This document shows, piece after piece, positions 55,558 to 64,000 of a stretch of DNA of 64,000 nucleotides. The translations under genes were made by a program, and so were the position numbers. The notes below the pieces were generated by a model. The model made no database searches, was not told where the DNA came from, and saw only the letters and a program-made list of their open reading frames with translations. Where the stretch lies: contig NZ_CP157743.1 of the NCBI RefSeq assembly GCF_030717995.2, forward strand, positions 4,366,501 to 4,430,500, read 5' to 3'. Source of the stretch: Methylomarinum sp. Ch1-1. GTDB taxonomy: Bacteria > Pseudomonadota > Gammaproteobacteria > Methylococcales > Methylomonadaceae. Position 1 is the first letter of the stretch; each line of letters starts with the position of its first letter.

Positions 55558-56659
55558 GCTCCGCCTCCATCTGTCGAATTTTCAAGTGCCTTCGGCTCTT
55601 ATCTTTAACCTGCCCGACCAATTGACCGCAAGCGGCATCGATGTCGTCACCGCGGGTTTTGCGTATCGTCGTGACGATCCCGGCTTTATGCAAACGATCG
55701 CGGAAGCGTAAAATCGTTTCCGGCGAGGAACAACGGTAATGCGATTGCGGAAAAGGATTGAACGGAATCAGGTTGACTTTGGAAGGCACATGGCTCAACA
55801 GAGTGATCAGCGCCTTCGCATCCTGAACGGTATCATTGATGCCGTCCAACATCACATATTCGAAGGTGATGTGTTTACGCGGTCCTCGTCTGGCGTAATC
55901 GCGACATGCCTCCATCAGTTCTTGCAACGGATACTTCTGGTTGATCGGCACCAACACGTCGCGCAACTTATCGGTAGCGGCATGCAATGACACCGCCATG
56001 CTGACGTCGCAGACCTCATTCAAGCGCCGCATCGCCGGCACAACGCCGGAAGTGCTGACGGTGACCCGCCGCTTCGACAAACCGTAACAGAAATCATCCA
56101 TCATCAAGTTCATCGCGGCAACGACATTATCGAAATTCAATAAGGGTTCGCCCATCCCCATCATCACGACATTGGTGATTCTGTTATGGGCGCCCAGCCT
56201 TTTTTGCGCCACATACAGCTGACCGATAATTTCGGAAATCTTTAAGTTGCGGTTAAAGCCTTGCTGCGCAGTTGAGCAAAACGTGCAAGCCAGCGCACAG
56301 CCCACCTGAGAAGAGACGCACAGGGTGCCGCGTTTTTCTTCGGGGATGAACACCGTTTCGACCCGGTTACCGCAGCTCATCTGTATGGCCCATTTACAGG
56401 TGCCGTCGCTGGCTTTTTGTTCGACAATAATCTCCGGCGCCTTAATGCAGCAACGCTCTTTCAGCCAGGCGCGCAGCGATTTGCTCAGGTTGGTCATTTG
56501 ATCGAAATCCTCGACCCCTTCCTGATAAATCCATTTCAGCAACTGAGTCGCCCGAAACGGTTTTTCTCCCATCTCGACAAAAAAGGCCTGCAGACCTTTT
56601 CTGTCGAAATCGAGAAGATTGATTTTTTCCGACTTAACGGATGCGTTCGCAGATTTCAT
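55544..56659 (-). CDS. rlmN: 23S rRNA/tRNA adenine C2-methyltransferase RlmN
   Basis: 371 residues from ATG 56659 ([18 protein letters not shown]); a longer frame enters ndk and is not used. Radical-SAM motif [14 protein letters not shown] (CxxxCxxC), [12 protein letters not shown], and the C-terminal PHSHYRCS-like [18 protein letters not shown] plus late Cys in AACGQLVGQ that takes the methyl group. Modifies A2503 of 23S rRNA and A37 of some tRNAs. Start overlaps ndk by 26 bp. Confidence 0.95.
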   Translation of the reverse strand: MKSANASVKSEKINLLDFDRKGLQAFFVEMGEKPFRATQLLKWIYQEGVEDFDQMTNLSKSLRAWLKERCCIKAPEIIVEQKASDGTCKWAIQMSCGNRVETVFIPEEKRGTLCVSSQVGCALACTFCSTAQQGFNRNLKISEIIGQLYVAQKRLGAHNRITNVVMMGMGEPLLNFDNVVAAMNLMMDDFCYGLSKRRVTVSTSGVVPAMRRLNEVCDVSMAVSLHAATDKLRDVLVPINQKYPLQELMEACRDYARRGPRKHITFEYVMLDGINDTVQDAKALITLLSHVPSKVNLIPFNPFPQSHYRCSSPETILRFRDRLHKAGIVTTIRKTRGDDIDAACGQLVGQVKDKSRRHLKIRQMEAERVAN

Positions 56660-57065
56660 CTTCTGAGAAAAAGAAAGCGATTTCTTCTTTCGCGGTTTCC
56701 GGAGCATCGGAACCGTGTACCGCATTTTCGTCGATGCTTTGGGCGAAATCGGCGCGTATGGTTCCAGGCGCGGCTTCCGCAGGATTGGTTGCGCCCATCA
56801 GTTCACGATTTTTCAATACCGCGTTTTCTCCTTCCAATACTTGCACCACTACCGGGCCTGAAATCATGAATGACACCAGATCATTGAAAAAAGGACGTTC
56901 TTTGTGAACAGCGTAAAAACCTTCCGCCTGTTCTTTTGTCAATTGCAGCATTTTGGATGCCACGATTCTCAGGCCGTTTTTTTCGAAACGGCTGACAACT
57001 TCACCAATGACATTTTTGGCGACCGCATCAGGTTTAATAATTGAGAACGTACGTTCAATTGCCAT
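56634..57065 (-). CDS. ndk: Nucleoside diphosphate kinase
   Basis: 143 residues from ATG 57065 ([20 protein letters not shown]). The catalytic His lies in [20 protein letters not shown]; the [18 protein letters not shown] nucleotide-site is intact. It equalises NTP pools. Short AT-rich leader upstream; secF ends 107 bases before. Confidence 0.97.
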   Translation of the reverse strand: MAIERTFSIIKPDAVAKNVIGEVVSRFEKNGLRIVASKMLQLTKEQAEGFYAVHKERPFFNDLVSFMISGPVVVQVLEGENAVLKNRELMGATNPAEAAPGTIRADFAQSIDENAVHGSDAPETAKEEIAFFFSEDEICERIR

Positions 57066-57171
57066 TTTTTTCAAACTCCAGTTTGCTTAAGTAAAAATAA
57101 AATAATCGACCATTATAGCGAATAAGCTTTTCAAGCTATATTTTTTTTGCCGGTGCCGTGCCGAGCGCCTT

Positions 57172-58098
57172 TTAAGGCATCTCATCGATATCTACACCTT
57201 CCTTTTCCGGAATCATCAGGTCATCTTTGCTGATCCCTAAGGCCAATACGACGGGGCTGGCGACATAAATCGACGAATAAGTCCCGATCACCACGCCGAT
57301 CAACAAGGCCAAGGCGAAGTTATGAATGATCTCGCCGCCCAGGAAGGCCAGCGCAAGCAGCACCAGCGCCGTCGTCAGCGAGGTCATCAACGTCCGGTTC
57401 AAAGTCTGATTCAAGGAGGCGTTCATGATTTGTTCCGAATCGCCCTTGCGCAACTTGCGAAAGTTTTCCCGGATGCGGTCATAGACCACGATGGTATCGT
57501 TCAACGAGTAACCGATGACCGCCAAAATGGCCGCCAATACCGTCAAGTCAAACTCCATGGCAAACGCCGAAAAGACGCCCAGTGTGATAATAACGTCGTG
57601 GACTAACGCGGCAACCGAACCTAATGAAAATTTATACTCGAAGCGCCAAGCCACATATATCAATATGCCAAATACTGAATACAGCAGTGCTAAGCCGCCA
57701 TCTTCGGCCAGATCATCGCCCACTTGGGGTCCGACAAATTCAACCCGGCGCAGTTCCGCCGGATCGGCGACATTCTTATTGATCGCTTCCAACACTTGCG
57801 TGCTAAGCTCAGAGCTGCTCAGATTTTCATCGGGTTTGATCCGAATCAACACATCCTTTGCAGTACCAAAATTTTGCACTGTCGCATCGGCGAATCCGGC
57901 TTCATCCAGCGAGGCGCGTAAAGCCGACAAATCGGCCGCTTGATCATAGCCGACTTCCACCAACGTGCCGCCGGTAAAATCGATGCCCAGTTTCAAGCCG
58001 TTTAGCGCTAACGAAACGATCGACATCACCAACAGCAAACTGGAAAAAATCAGCGCCAGTTTACGCTTGCCTAAAAAATCAATTTCTTGTTTAAACAT
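57172..58098 (-). CDS. secF: Protein translocase subunit SecF
   Basis: 308 residues, six membrane helices. Signature KLGIDFTGGTLVEVGYD after TM1, SDEL-less periplasmic domain, and VIGYSLNDTIVVYDRIRENFR in TM4-5. Partners SecD to use the proton gradient in late protein export. The start is 44 bases after the secD stop. Confidence 0.97.
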   Translation of the reverse strand: MFKQEIDFLGKRKLALIFSSLLLVMSIVSLALNGLKLGIDFTGGTLVEVGYDQAADLSALRASLDEAGFADATVQNFGTAKDVLIRIKPDENLSSSELSTQVLEAINKNVADPAELRRVEFVGPQVGDDLAEDGGLALLYSVFGILIYVAWRFEYKFSLGSVAALVHDVIITLGVFSAFAMEFDLTVLAAILAVIGYSLNDTIVVYDRIRENFRKLRKGDSEQIMNASLNQTLNRTLMTSLTTALVLLALAFLGGEIIHNFALALLIGVVIGTYSSIYVASPVVLALGISKDDLMIPEKEGVDIDEMP

Positions 58099-58141
58099 GT
58101 TCTTCTTTTATCTGTAGGTCTTTATGTAAGGGCTTGCGTCA

Positions 58142-59989
58142 TTAAATCGACAGTTTTTCAACCCGGCGATTACCGTAGAGCCAATTAATCAACATCCGGG
58201 TTCCCATGATCGCGGTAAACATCGACGTCAGGATACCGATCGACAGAGTCACGGCAAAACCCTTAATCGGGCCGGTGCCAAAGCCGAACAACACCAATGC
58301 GACCAGTAAAGTCGTAATATTGGCATCCAAAATGGTCACAAAGGCCTTCTCATAACCGGTGTAGATACTGGACTGAGGCGTATTACCCACACGGATCTCC
58401 TCCTTGATCCGTTCGAAAATCAGCACGTTGGCATCCACGGCCATGCCCACCGTCAAAACGATACCGGCGATACCCGGCAAGGTCAGCGTCGCCTGCAGCA
58501 GCGACAGCAGGGCGACGATAGCGACCAAATTAAACGCCAGCGCGACATTGGCCACCAAGCCGAAAACCTTGTAATAAACGCCCATAAACACCAGCACCAA
58601 CAACAGACCGACGACGACCGACATCATGCCTTTGTCGATATTGTCCTGCCCTAGGCTAGGTCCGACGGTGCGTTCTTCGACGATATCAACCGGCGCCGCC
58701 AGCGCGCCAGCCCTCAATAACAACGCCAGGGTTCTTGCCTCCTGGGTACTGTCCAGGCCCGTGGTTTGGAAACGTTTGCTGAAGGCATCACGGATGGTCG
58801 CCACGCTGATGACCTTTTCCTCTTTGACCTTATGCCGAACTTTTTCGCCATTGACGACTCGCGTCTCGGTTTTATATTCGATGAACACGACCGCCATCGG
58901 CTTGCCGATATTAGCCTGGGTCATCTTGCCCATTTTCTTGGCGCCGACTCCATTCAAGGTAATAAAAACCGCGGCCGAACCGTTCTGATCCAGACCGGAA
59001 GAAGCGTCGACAATCTGATCACCGGTGACGATTACTCGACGCTTCAGCAGAATGGGGTTGCCATTCTTTTCGTAATATAAACGGCTGCCGACCGGCACTC
59101 GCCCCTGCACGGCTTTCGCTACATCATGTTCGACATCGACCAAACGGTATTCCAGCGTCGCCGTCGTGCCGAGAATTTCCTTAGCCCGGGTGGTATCCTG
59201 CACGCCAGGCAACTGAACGACGATGCGGTTGTCGCCCTGTTGCTGAATCACCGGCTCCGCGACGCCGATTTCGTTGACCCGGTTACGCAACGTAGTTATG
59301 TTTTGCGCCAGGGCAAATTTCTTGATTTCCCTTAACTCATTTTCGCCAATCGTCGCGTTGAATTCGAAACCTTCCTCCGATTCGACGACATCGAGATTGC
59401 GAAAATCTTTGGCCATCAGATCCAGAGCGGCGAGCTTGTCATCGGCGTTTCTAAGCACAACTTTGATCGCGCCCTCTTCATTGCTCACCGAGCGGTAACG
59501 CACCTTGGCCGCGCGCAAGGCCGAACGAATATCGTTGTTGTAACGCTCTTCGGCTTGCTTGATCGCCGCCTTCATATCCACTTCCAACAAGAAGTGCACG
59601 CCGCCGCGCAAATCCAGTCCCAGATACATCGGCTCAGCCCCCAACGCGCTTAACCAGGCCGGAGTCGCCGGCGCCAGATTTAGCGCCACGGTGACATCGT
59701 TGCCCATTTTGTCGCGCAACATATCGGCCGCCTTCAATTGGTCATCGGTATTTTTAAAACGGGCTAAAATCCGGCCATCGGCGAATTCGAACGACTTGAC
59801 CGCTAAACCAGCGCTTTTAATACTGGCCTCGACTTCATTCGCCTGCGTCTGCTCAAGCGGCGTTACCGTCGAAGAAGATAATTGCACCGAAGGGTCGTTA
59901 CCGAACAGATTGGGCAACGCATAAATAATTCCGATCAACAGAACGATCAGAATCAGAGTATTTTTCCAAATAGGGAACCGGTTTTGCAT
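58142..59989 (-). CDS. secD: Protein translocase subunit SecD
   Basis: 615 residues. TM1 (about 10-27), large periplasmic P1 domain beginning LGLDLRGGVHFLLEVDMKAA, and five C-terminal helices with the GIAGIVLTVGMAVDANVLIF segment conserved in RND-type transporters. Same strand and operon as yajC and secF. Confidence 0.97.
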   Translation of the reverse strand: MQNRFPIWKNTLILIVLLIGIIYALPNLFGNDPSVQLSSSTVTPLEQTQANEVEASIKSAGLAVKSFEFADGRILARFKNTDDQLKAADMLRDKMGNDVTVALNLAPATPAWLSALGAEPMYLGLDLRGGVHFLLEVDMKAAIKQAEERYNNDIRSALRAAKVRYRSVSNEEGAIKVVLRNADDKLAALDLMAKDFRNLDVVESEEGFEFNATIGENELREIKKFALAQNITTLRNRVNEIGVAEPVIQQQGDNRIVVQLPGVQDTTRAKEILGTTATLEYRLVDVEHDVAKAVQGRVPVGSRLYYEKNGNPILLKRRVIVTGDQIVDASSGLDQNGSAAVFITLNGVGAKKMGKMTQANIGKPMAVVFIEYKTETRVVNGEKVRHKVKEEKVISVATIRDAFSKRFQTTGLDSTQEARTLALLLRAGALAAPVDIVEERTVGPSLGQDNIDKGMMSVVVGLLLVLVFMGVYYKVFGLVANVALAFNLVAIVALLSLLQATLTLPGIAGIVLTVGMAVDANVLIFERIKEEIRVGNTPQSSIYTGYEKAFVTILDANITTLLVALVLFGFGTGPIKGFAVTLSIGILTSMFTAIMGTRMLINWLYGNRRVEKLSI

Positions 59990-60073
59990 TTTTTTTCCAT
60001 CAATAAAACAGCTATGGCCCGGCGGCTAAAAATGAGCGGCCAGGCCATCTGCGGTTAAAATAAAGCTCGTAAA

Positions 60074-60433
60074 TTATTTGTTTGGCTTCGAGACTTTTTT
60101 ATTCAATGCTTTATAGGTGCCTTTAGGCATCATATTGGCGATCGCGTGGCGCTGTACCTGGATAAAGCTGTTGTCGGCAACTTCCAGTTTGACGAAGTTT
60201 TCATCCAAATCCTCCACCTTGCCCAAAATACCGCCCGAGGTCACTACTTCGGCGCCCTTCGATAGCGCGGCCAACATTTGCTTTTGCTCTTTATTGCGCT
60301 TGGATTGAGGGCGAATAAACAGAAAATAGAAAAAAATCAAAATTCCCAACGGGAATATCATGCCCTCAAATCCTGGTTGTTGAACCGCGGGGGCCGCCGC
60401 TTCAGCCATCGCATCAGAGATAAAGAAACTCAT
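60074..60433 (-). CDS. yajC: Sec translocon accessory protein YajC
   Basis: 119 residues from ATG 60433 (MSFFISDAMAEAAAPAVQQP), four codons after another in-frame ATG. One membrane helix (about 26-44, MIFPLGILIFFYFLFIRPQS), then the YajC core KRNKEQKQMLAALSKGAEVV. Binds SecDF. Upstream, tgt is separated by an enlarged, repeat-filled gap of 430 bp rather than the short spacer common elsewhere. Confidence 0.94.
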   Translation of the reverse strand: MSFFISDAMAEAAAPAVQQPGFEGMIFPLGILIFFYFLFIRPQSKRNKEQKQMLAALSKGAEVVTSGGILGKVEDLDENFVKLEVADNSFIQVQRHAIANMMPKGTYKALNKKVSKPNK

Positions 60434-60496
60434 TGTAATCCTCAATTGTTATCGTTATATAAAATTTAAATCGTTATTCTGCGTTATTTGCAGAAA

Positions 60497-60760
60497 AGGG
60501 AGTAGGTTATTGATTTATCGAGCCGTCCGCAACAACCAAATCTTTGCTCCTGCAAAATTGACATGTCCACTCTCCCTGGCGGTCTACCTCATCGGTTCCC
60601 GACCGGTGCGGCATTTCCACCCTCCCTGGCGGTCTACCTCACCGGCTCCCGACCGGTGTGGCATTTCCACCCTCCCTGGCGGTCTACCTCACCGGTTCCC
60701 GACCGGTGTGGCATTTCCACCCTCCCTGGCGGTCAGACGTTGCTGATAGCGCTTAGTGGG
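60497..60760. repeat. Repeat remnant plus three 50-bp tandem repeats
   Basis: 60500-60535 resembles TAGGTTATTGATTTATCGAG-type sequence of the miniature elements. From 60573 a 50-bp unit (TCCCTGGCGGTCTACCTCAT...) is repeated at 60573, 60623 and 60673 with few changes, plus a truncated fourth start at 60723. Each unit contains an ACCGGTTCCCGACCGGT-like palindrome. TCCCTGGCGG also occurs in the elements at 13390 and (as TCCCTGACGG) 43140. Nothing coding is apparent in 60434-60863. Confidence 0.85.
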
Positions 60761-60863
60761 ATATCTACCCCCATCCCTGGAAATCAATGACCTGCTGAAA
60801 AAAACTGCAGAATGCCAAGCTGGATACAATCTCGCTCGGCATTCAAGCAGAAAAATCTCGTTA

Positions 60864-62030
<1,167 letters not shown>

Positions 62031-62099
62031 CTATTATATAAGACTGACAAAAAATCTGTCAGTTATACTGACGGCAAAAACATCTGCAGCAAACTTTCC

Positions 62100-62142
62100 C
62101 AGCTTGAGCATTTTTGCTGTGTTTAGGGGCATTTAGGTGCAG
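62100..62142. repeat. Small fragment of the CAGCAATTCCC-family element
   Basis: CAGCTTGAGCATTTTTGCTG then TGTTTAGGGGCATTTAGGTG is like the right end of the elements at 13455 and 31972 with a piece of the module. No ends or duplication. The rest of 61980-62275 holds the tgt upstream region. Confidence 0.45.
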
Positions 62143-62275
62143 GGAGAAGACAAAGCCATCGTTTTAACGCCCCTGGGATCTGTCGGGCCGTATCGGCGTC
62201 GCCGTCAATGTCTCGAGATTGGCGTTGTCGAAAGCCTCTGCTGACGATTCATCCATTTCGAACCATAGAAAGCCC

Positions 62276-63091
62276 TCAACTGGCGACAGACAAAGGCGGT
62301 GTGCGTGGTCTGCCGGGATCTGAATCTCCCCATTCTTTATCCAGATAACCGAGCAAGGCCTCATTGATCTTGCTCTTCTTATTTGCGACGCCTTGGTTGC
62401 CGAAGAGACGGTTGAATTCGAACACATATGGATGAGAACCGACCATCGCAATATCAAAACCACCATAGTTAATTTCCAGGCTCCGCGCCAGACGCCTGAC
62501 CAAGCGCCGCGCTTCAATCGGCACAACGGCGTCTTCAATTGTCCCGCCCCTCGCGATATTGTTGTAGAAACCGCCCTCAGCTTGCAGCCGCCAGTAGCCA
62601 TAAACGACCCTGTCGCCCACCCAGATCACCCTTAGGTCTCTATCTATCTCCAGATATTCCTGAGCATAAATGACCGGCGCCACCTGCAAGTACTGCCGCC
62701 ATTGCTGTTGGGTTTCGATTAAATAGACACCCTGCCCCATACTGCTTTTAGGAATCTTGGCGACGAACGGCAGGTGCATTTGTTCCCATATCCGCTCGGC
62801 ATTAACAGTCGAATTGGCTTCTATCAACGTAAACGGCACATTGGCCGGCGCCACCGTCTTGAAGCAGCGCGTCATTTCAATCTTATTGTGTCCGATCAAA
62901 TAAGTCGCCTGATTGGGAAATATCCGCGCCTTCAAGCCATAGATCAGTGGATTGAGCTGCCAGTATTGAGGAAATAAAACACCATCCGCATCTACAATGG
63001 TATCGAGCTTGACAAACATGAGCTCGGGTTTGATATAAGTTTGATTTGGAATACCCAATGTCCGTAAAGCATCAAATGAAATCAGTTTCAT
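62276..63091 (-). CDS. RimK-like ATP-grasp protein
   Basis: 271 residues. Central ATP-grasp region with LPFVAKIPKSSMGQGVYLIE (Lys/Gly-rich loop), IYAQEYLEIDRDLRVIWVGD and the metal-binding YVFEFNRLFGNQG. The N-terminal ~80 residues look like a pre-ATP-grasp fold. RimK relatives add amino acids to proteins or small molecules; no substrate gene lies beside it. It is divergent from the Mut7-C gene with 175 bp between starts. Product is a ligase by inference; partners unknown. Confidence 0.75.
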   Translation of the reverse strand: MKLISFDALRTLGIPNQTYIKPELMFVKLDTIVDADGVLFPQYWQLNPLIYGLKARIFPNQATYLIGHNKIEMTRCFKTVAPANVPFTLIEANSTVNAERIWEQMHLPFVAKIPKSSMGQGVYLIETQQQWRQYLQVAPVIYAQEYLEIDRDLRVIWVGDRVVYGYWRLQAEGGFYNNIARGGTIEDAVVPIEARRLVRRLARSLEINYGGFDIAMVGSHPYVFEFNRLFGNQGVANKKSKINEALLGYLDKEWGDSDPGRPRTPPLSVAS

Positions 63092-63266
63092 CTCAACATC
63101 GCTAAAATCAGTAACCGGGCGATTTTAAGTCGCGTTTAAAGTTTTTCAAGCTTTTTATTGAGCCGGGTCATAAAATAATTTCGAACTGCCCATAATCTCA
63201 CACCCCTATGCATGGACGAACAGGGCGATTGATACGAGCTTAAAAGCCAATTAGCCATGAACTAAT

Positions 63267-64000
63267 ATGCCTACACTGCATTTAAGATTTTATGAAGAAC
63301 TGAACGATTTCCTCCGGCCTGAACAACGTAAAACCGAATTTTTGCATACCCTTAACCGTAACGCTTCGGTCAAGGATGTCATCGAATCGCTAGGAGTTCC
63401 GCATACCGAAGTGGAATTGATCCTGGTCAACGGCGTCTCTGTCGATTTTTCCTATGCCGTACAAGATAACGACCGCATCAGCATTTATCCGCAGTTTGAG
63501 AGTCTCGATATCAGCCCCCTTCTGCGCTTGCGGGACAAACCGCTGCGCCAGCCCCGTTTTGTCGTTGACAGCAACTTGGGCCGTTTAGCGCGCTATCTGC
63601 GCCTGCTAGGTTTCGACTGTCTTTACCGCAATGATTATCGGGATGTTGAAGTCGCTGAGATAGCCAACCGGCAGCGGCGCATCGTCTTGACCCGCGATCG
63701 CCTGCTGCTGCGCCGAAAAATCATCACGCACGGCTATTTCGTCCGCGCGTCGCTGCCGCGGGAACAAGTCAAAGTAATCCTGCGCCGCTTCGACCTTTAT
63801 CGAGCCGTTAAGCCTTTCAGCCGCTGTATGCGCTGCAATAGCGTCTTAGTCGACGTCAATAAGAAACAAGTATTGGAACGTCTGGAGCCCCTGACCCGAG
63901 AACATTATCGTGACTTCAAAAGATGCGATCGCTGCGGCCAGGTCTATTGGCGGGGCAGTCACTATGACAGGGCCCAACTATTGTTGAAGGAACTCATCGA
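63267..64000 (+). CDS. Mut7-C RNase-fold protein with N-terminal ubiquitin-like domain (partial)
   Basis: First 244 codons of a gene cut by the window end. An N-terminal ThiS/MoaD-like (Mut7-C ubiquitin) domain (about 1-80: LHLRFYEELNDFLRPEQR ... ) is followed by a PIN-like Mut7-C domain (from about 93: RFVVDSNLGRLARYLRLLGF, with acidic residues and TRDRLLLRRK), and a C-terminal zinc ribbon with two CxxC pairs (CMRCN and CDRCG). Predicted RNA-processing nuclease. Start is the ATG at 63267; no clear Shine-Dalgarno. Confidence 0.85.
   Translation, partial: MPTLHLRFYEELNDFLRPEQRKTEFLHTLNRNASVKDVIESLGVPHTEVELILVNGVSVDFSYAVQDNDRISIYPQFESLDISPLLRLRDKPLRQPRFVVDSNLGRLARYLRLLGFDCLYRNDYRDVEVAEIANRQRRIVLTRDRLLLRRKIITHGYFVRASLPREQVKVILRRFDLYRAVKPFSRCMRCNSVLVDVNKKQVLERLEPLTREHYRDFKRCDRCGQVYWRGSHYDRAQLLLKELI

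Noticed and set aside
60573-60735. 50-bp tandem repeats as a CRISPR array
   Set aside because: The repeats are contiguous with no unique spacers.
60510-60790. 75-78-codon frames with a repeated LPGGLPHRFPTG-like pattern
   Set aside because: The protein repeats are produced by the 50-bp tandem DNA repeat in two frames, with no start signals; not genes.

Overview
This 64 kb window is a chromosomal segment of a Gammaproteobacterium. The evidence is the gene sets and their order: fliLMNOPQR-flhB, leuCDB-asd-fimV, trmJ-cysE-iscRSA, ndk-rlmN-pilF-hisS-yfgM-bamB-der and tgt-yajC-secDF. The organism is motile, has a type IV pilus/FimV system, an outer membrane with a BAM complex, a sulfide:quinone oxidoreductase and periplasmic c-type cytochromes. 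Methylococcales (gamma-methanotrophs) is my best guess from the overall look, but no methane-oxidation gene is present, so that is inference only. No rRNA, tRNA or CRISPR array was recognised.

Layout. 1-5.5 kb: flagellar export and C-ring operon on the minus strand, behind a well-formed sigma-54 (-24/-12) promoter. 6.0-7.5 kb: sqr plus a DUF2892 membrane protein. 7.7-10.4 kb: a BarA-like hybrid sensor kinase. 10.4-13.7 kb: an SLC13-type anion transporter gene destroyed by an IS66-family element, a nonsense codon and miniature elements at both ends. 13.9-22.2 kb: fimV, asd, leuB, leuD, leuC and adk. 22.4-25.6 kb: small conserved genes (CBS, DUF1415, a TPR protein, DUF2288) around a cluster of intergenic repeats including a REPIN. 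26.3-29.3 kb: gamma-carbonic anhydrase-like protein and a LemA / SPFH / double zinc-ribbon operon. 29.7-31.7 kb: a group II intron whose reverse transcriptase is frameshifted. 32.1-35.3 kb: diheme peroxidase, Tat-exported phosphoesterase, a monoheme cytochrome and a 46-residue membrane protein. 35.6-42.8 kb: trhP (yegQ), an RND efflux pair, rraA and ispH. 43.7-49.9 kb: rhodanese, hslR, an Fe-S operon lacking iscU, cysE, trmJ, suhB and tpx. 49.9-62.0 kb: housekeeping genes from der to tgt. 62.3-64 kb: an ATP-grasp protein divergent from a Mut7-C RNase-fold protein that runs off the window.

The main non-coding theme is a dense population of miniature transposable elements filling almost every large intergenic gap. 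Two families can be defined with target-site duplications read directly from the sequence. One has GTAAYTATTCAG ends and an 8-bp duplication (attattta around 43380-43613). These are the same ends, and the same duplication length, as the IS66-family element at 11157-12828, which points to that transposase family as the mobiliser. The other has CAGCAATTCCC ends and 9-bp duplications (around 18953-19167 and 26870-27041). A third palindromic module (TTCACCCAGCACCTAAAT arms, variable centre) is nested in members of both families, and some copies look like recombinants joined through it.

Regulatory signals supported by sequence are the sigma-54 promoter of fliL, a promoter overlapping an IscR-type box upstream of iscR, simple sigma-70-type promoters for the CBS and rhodanese genes, and several intrinsic terminators.
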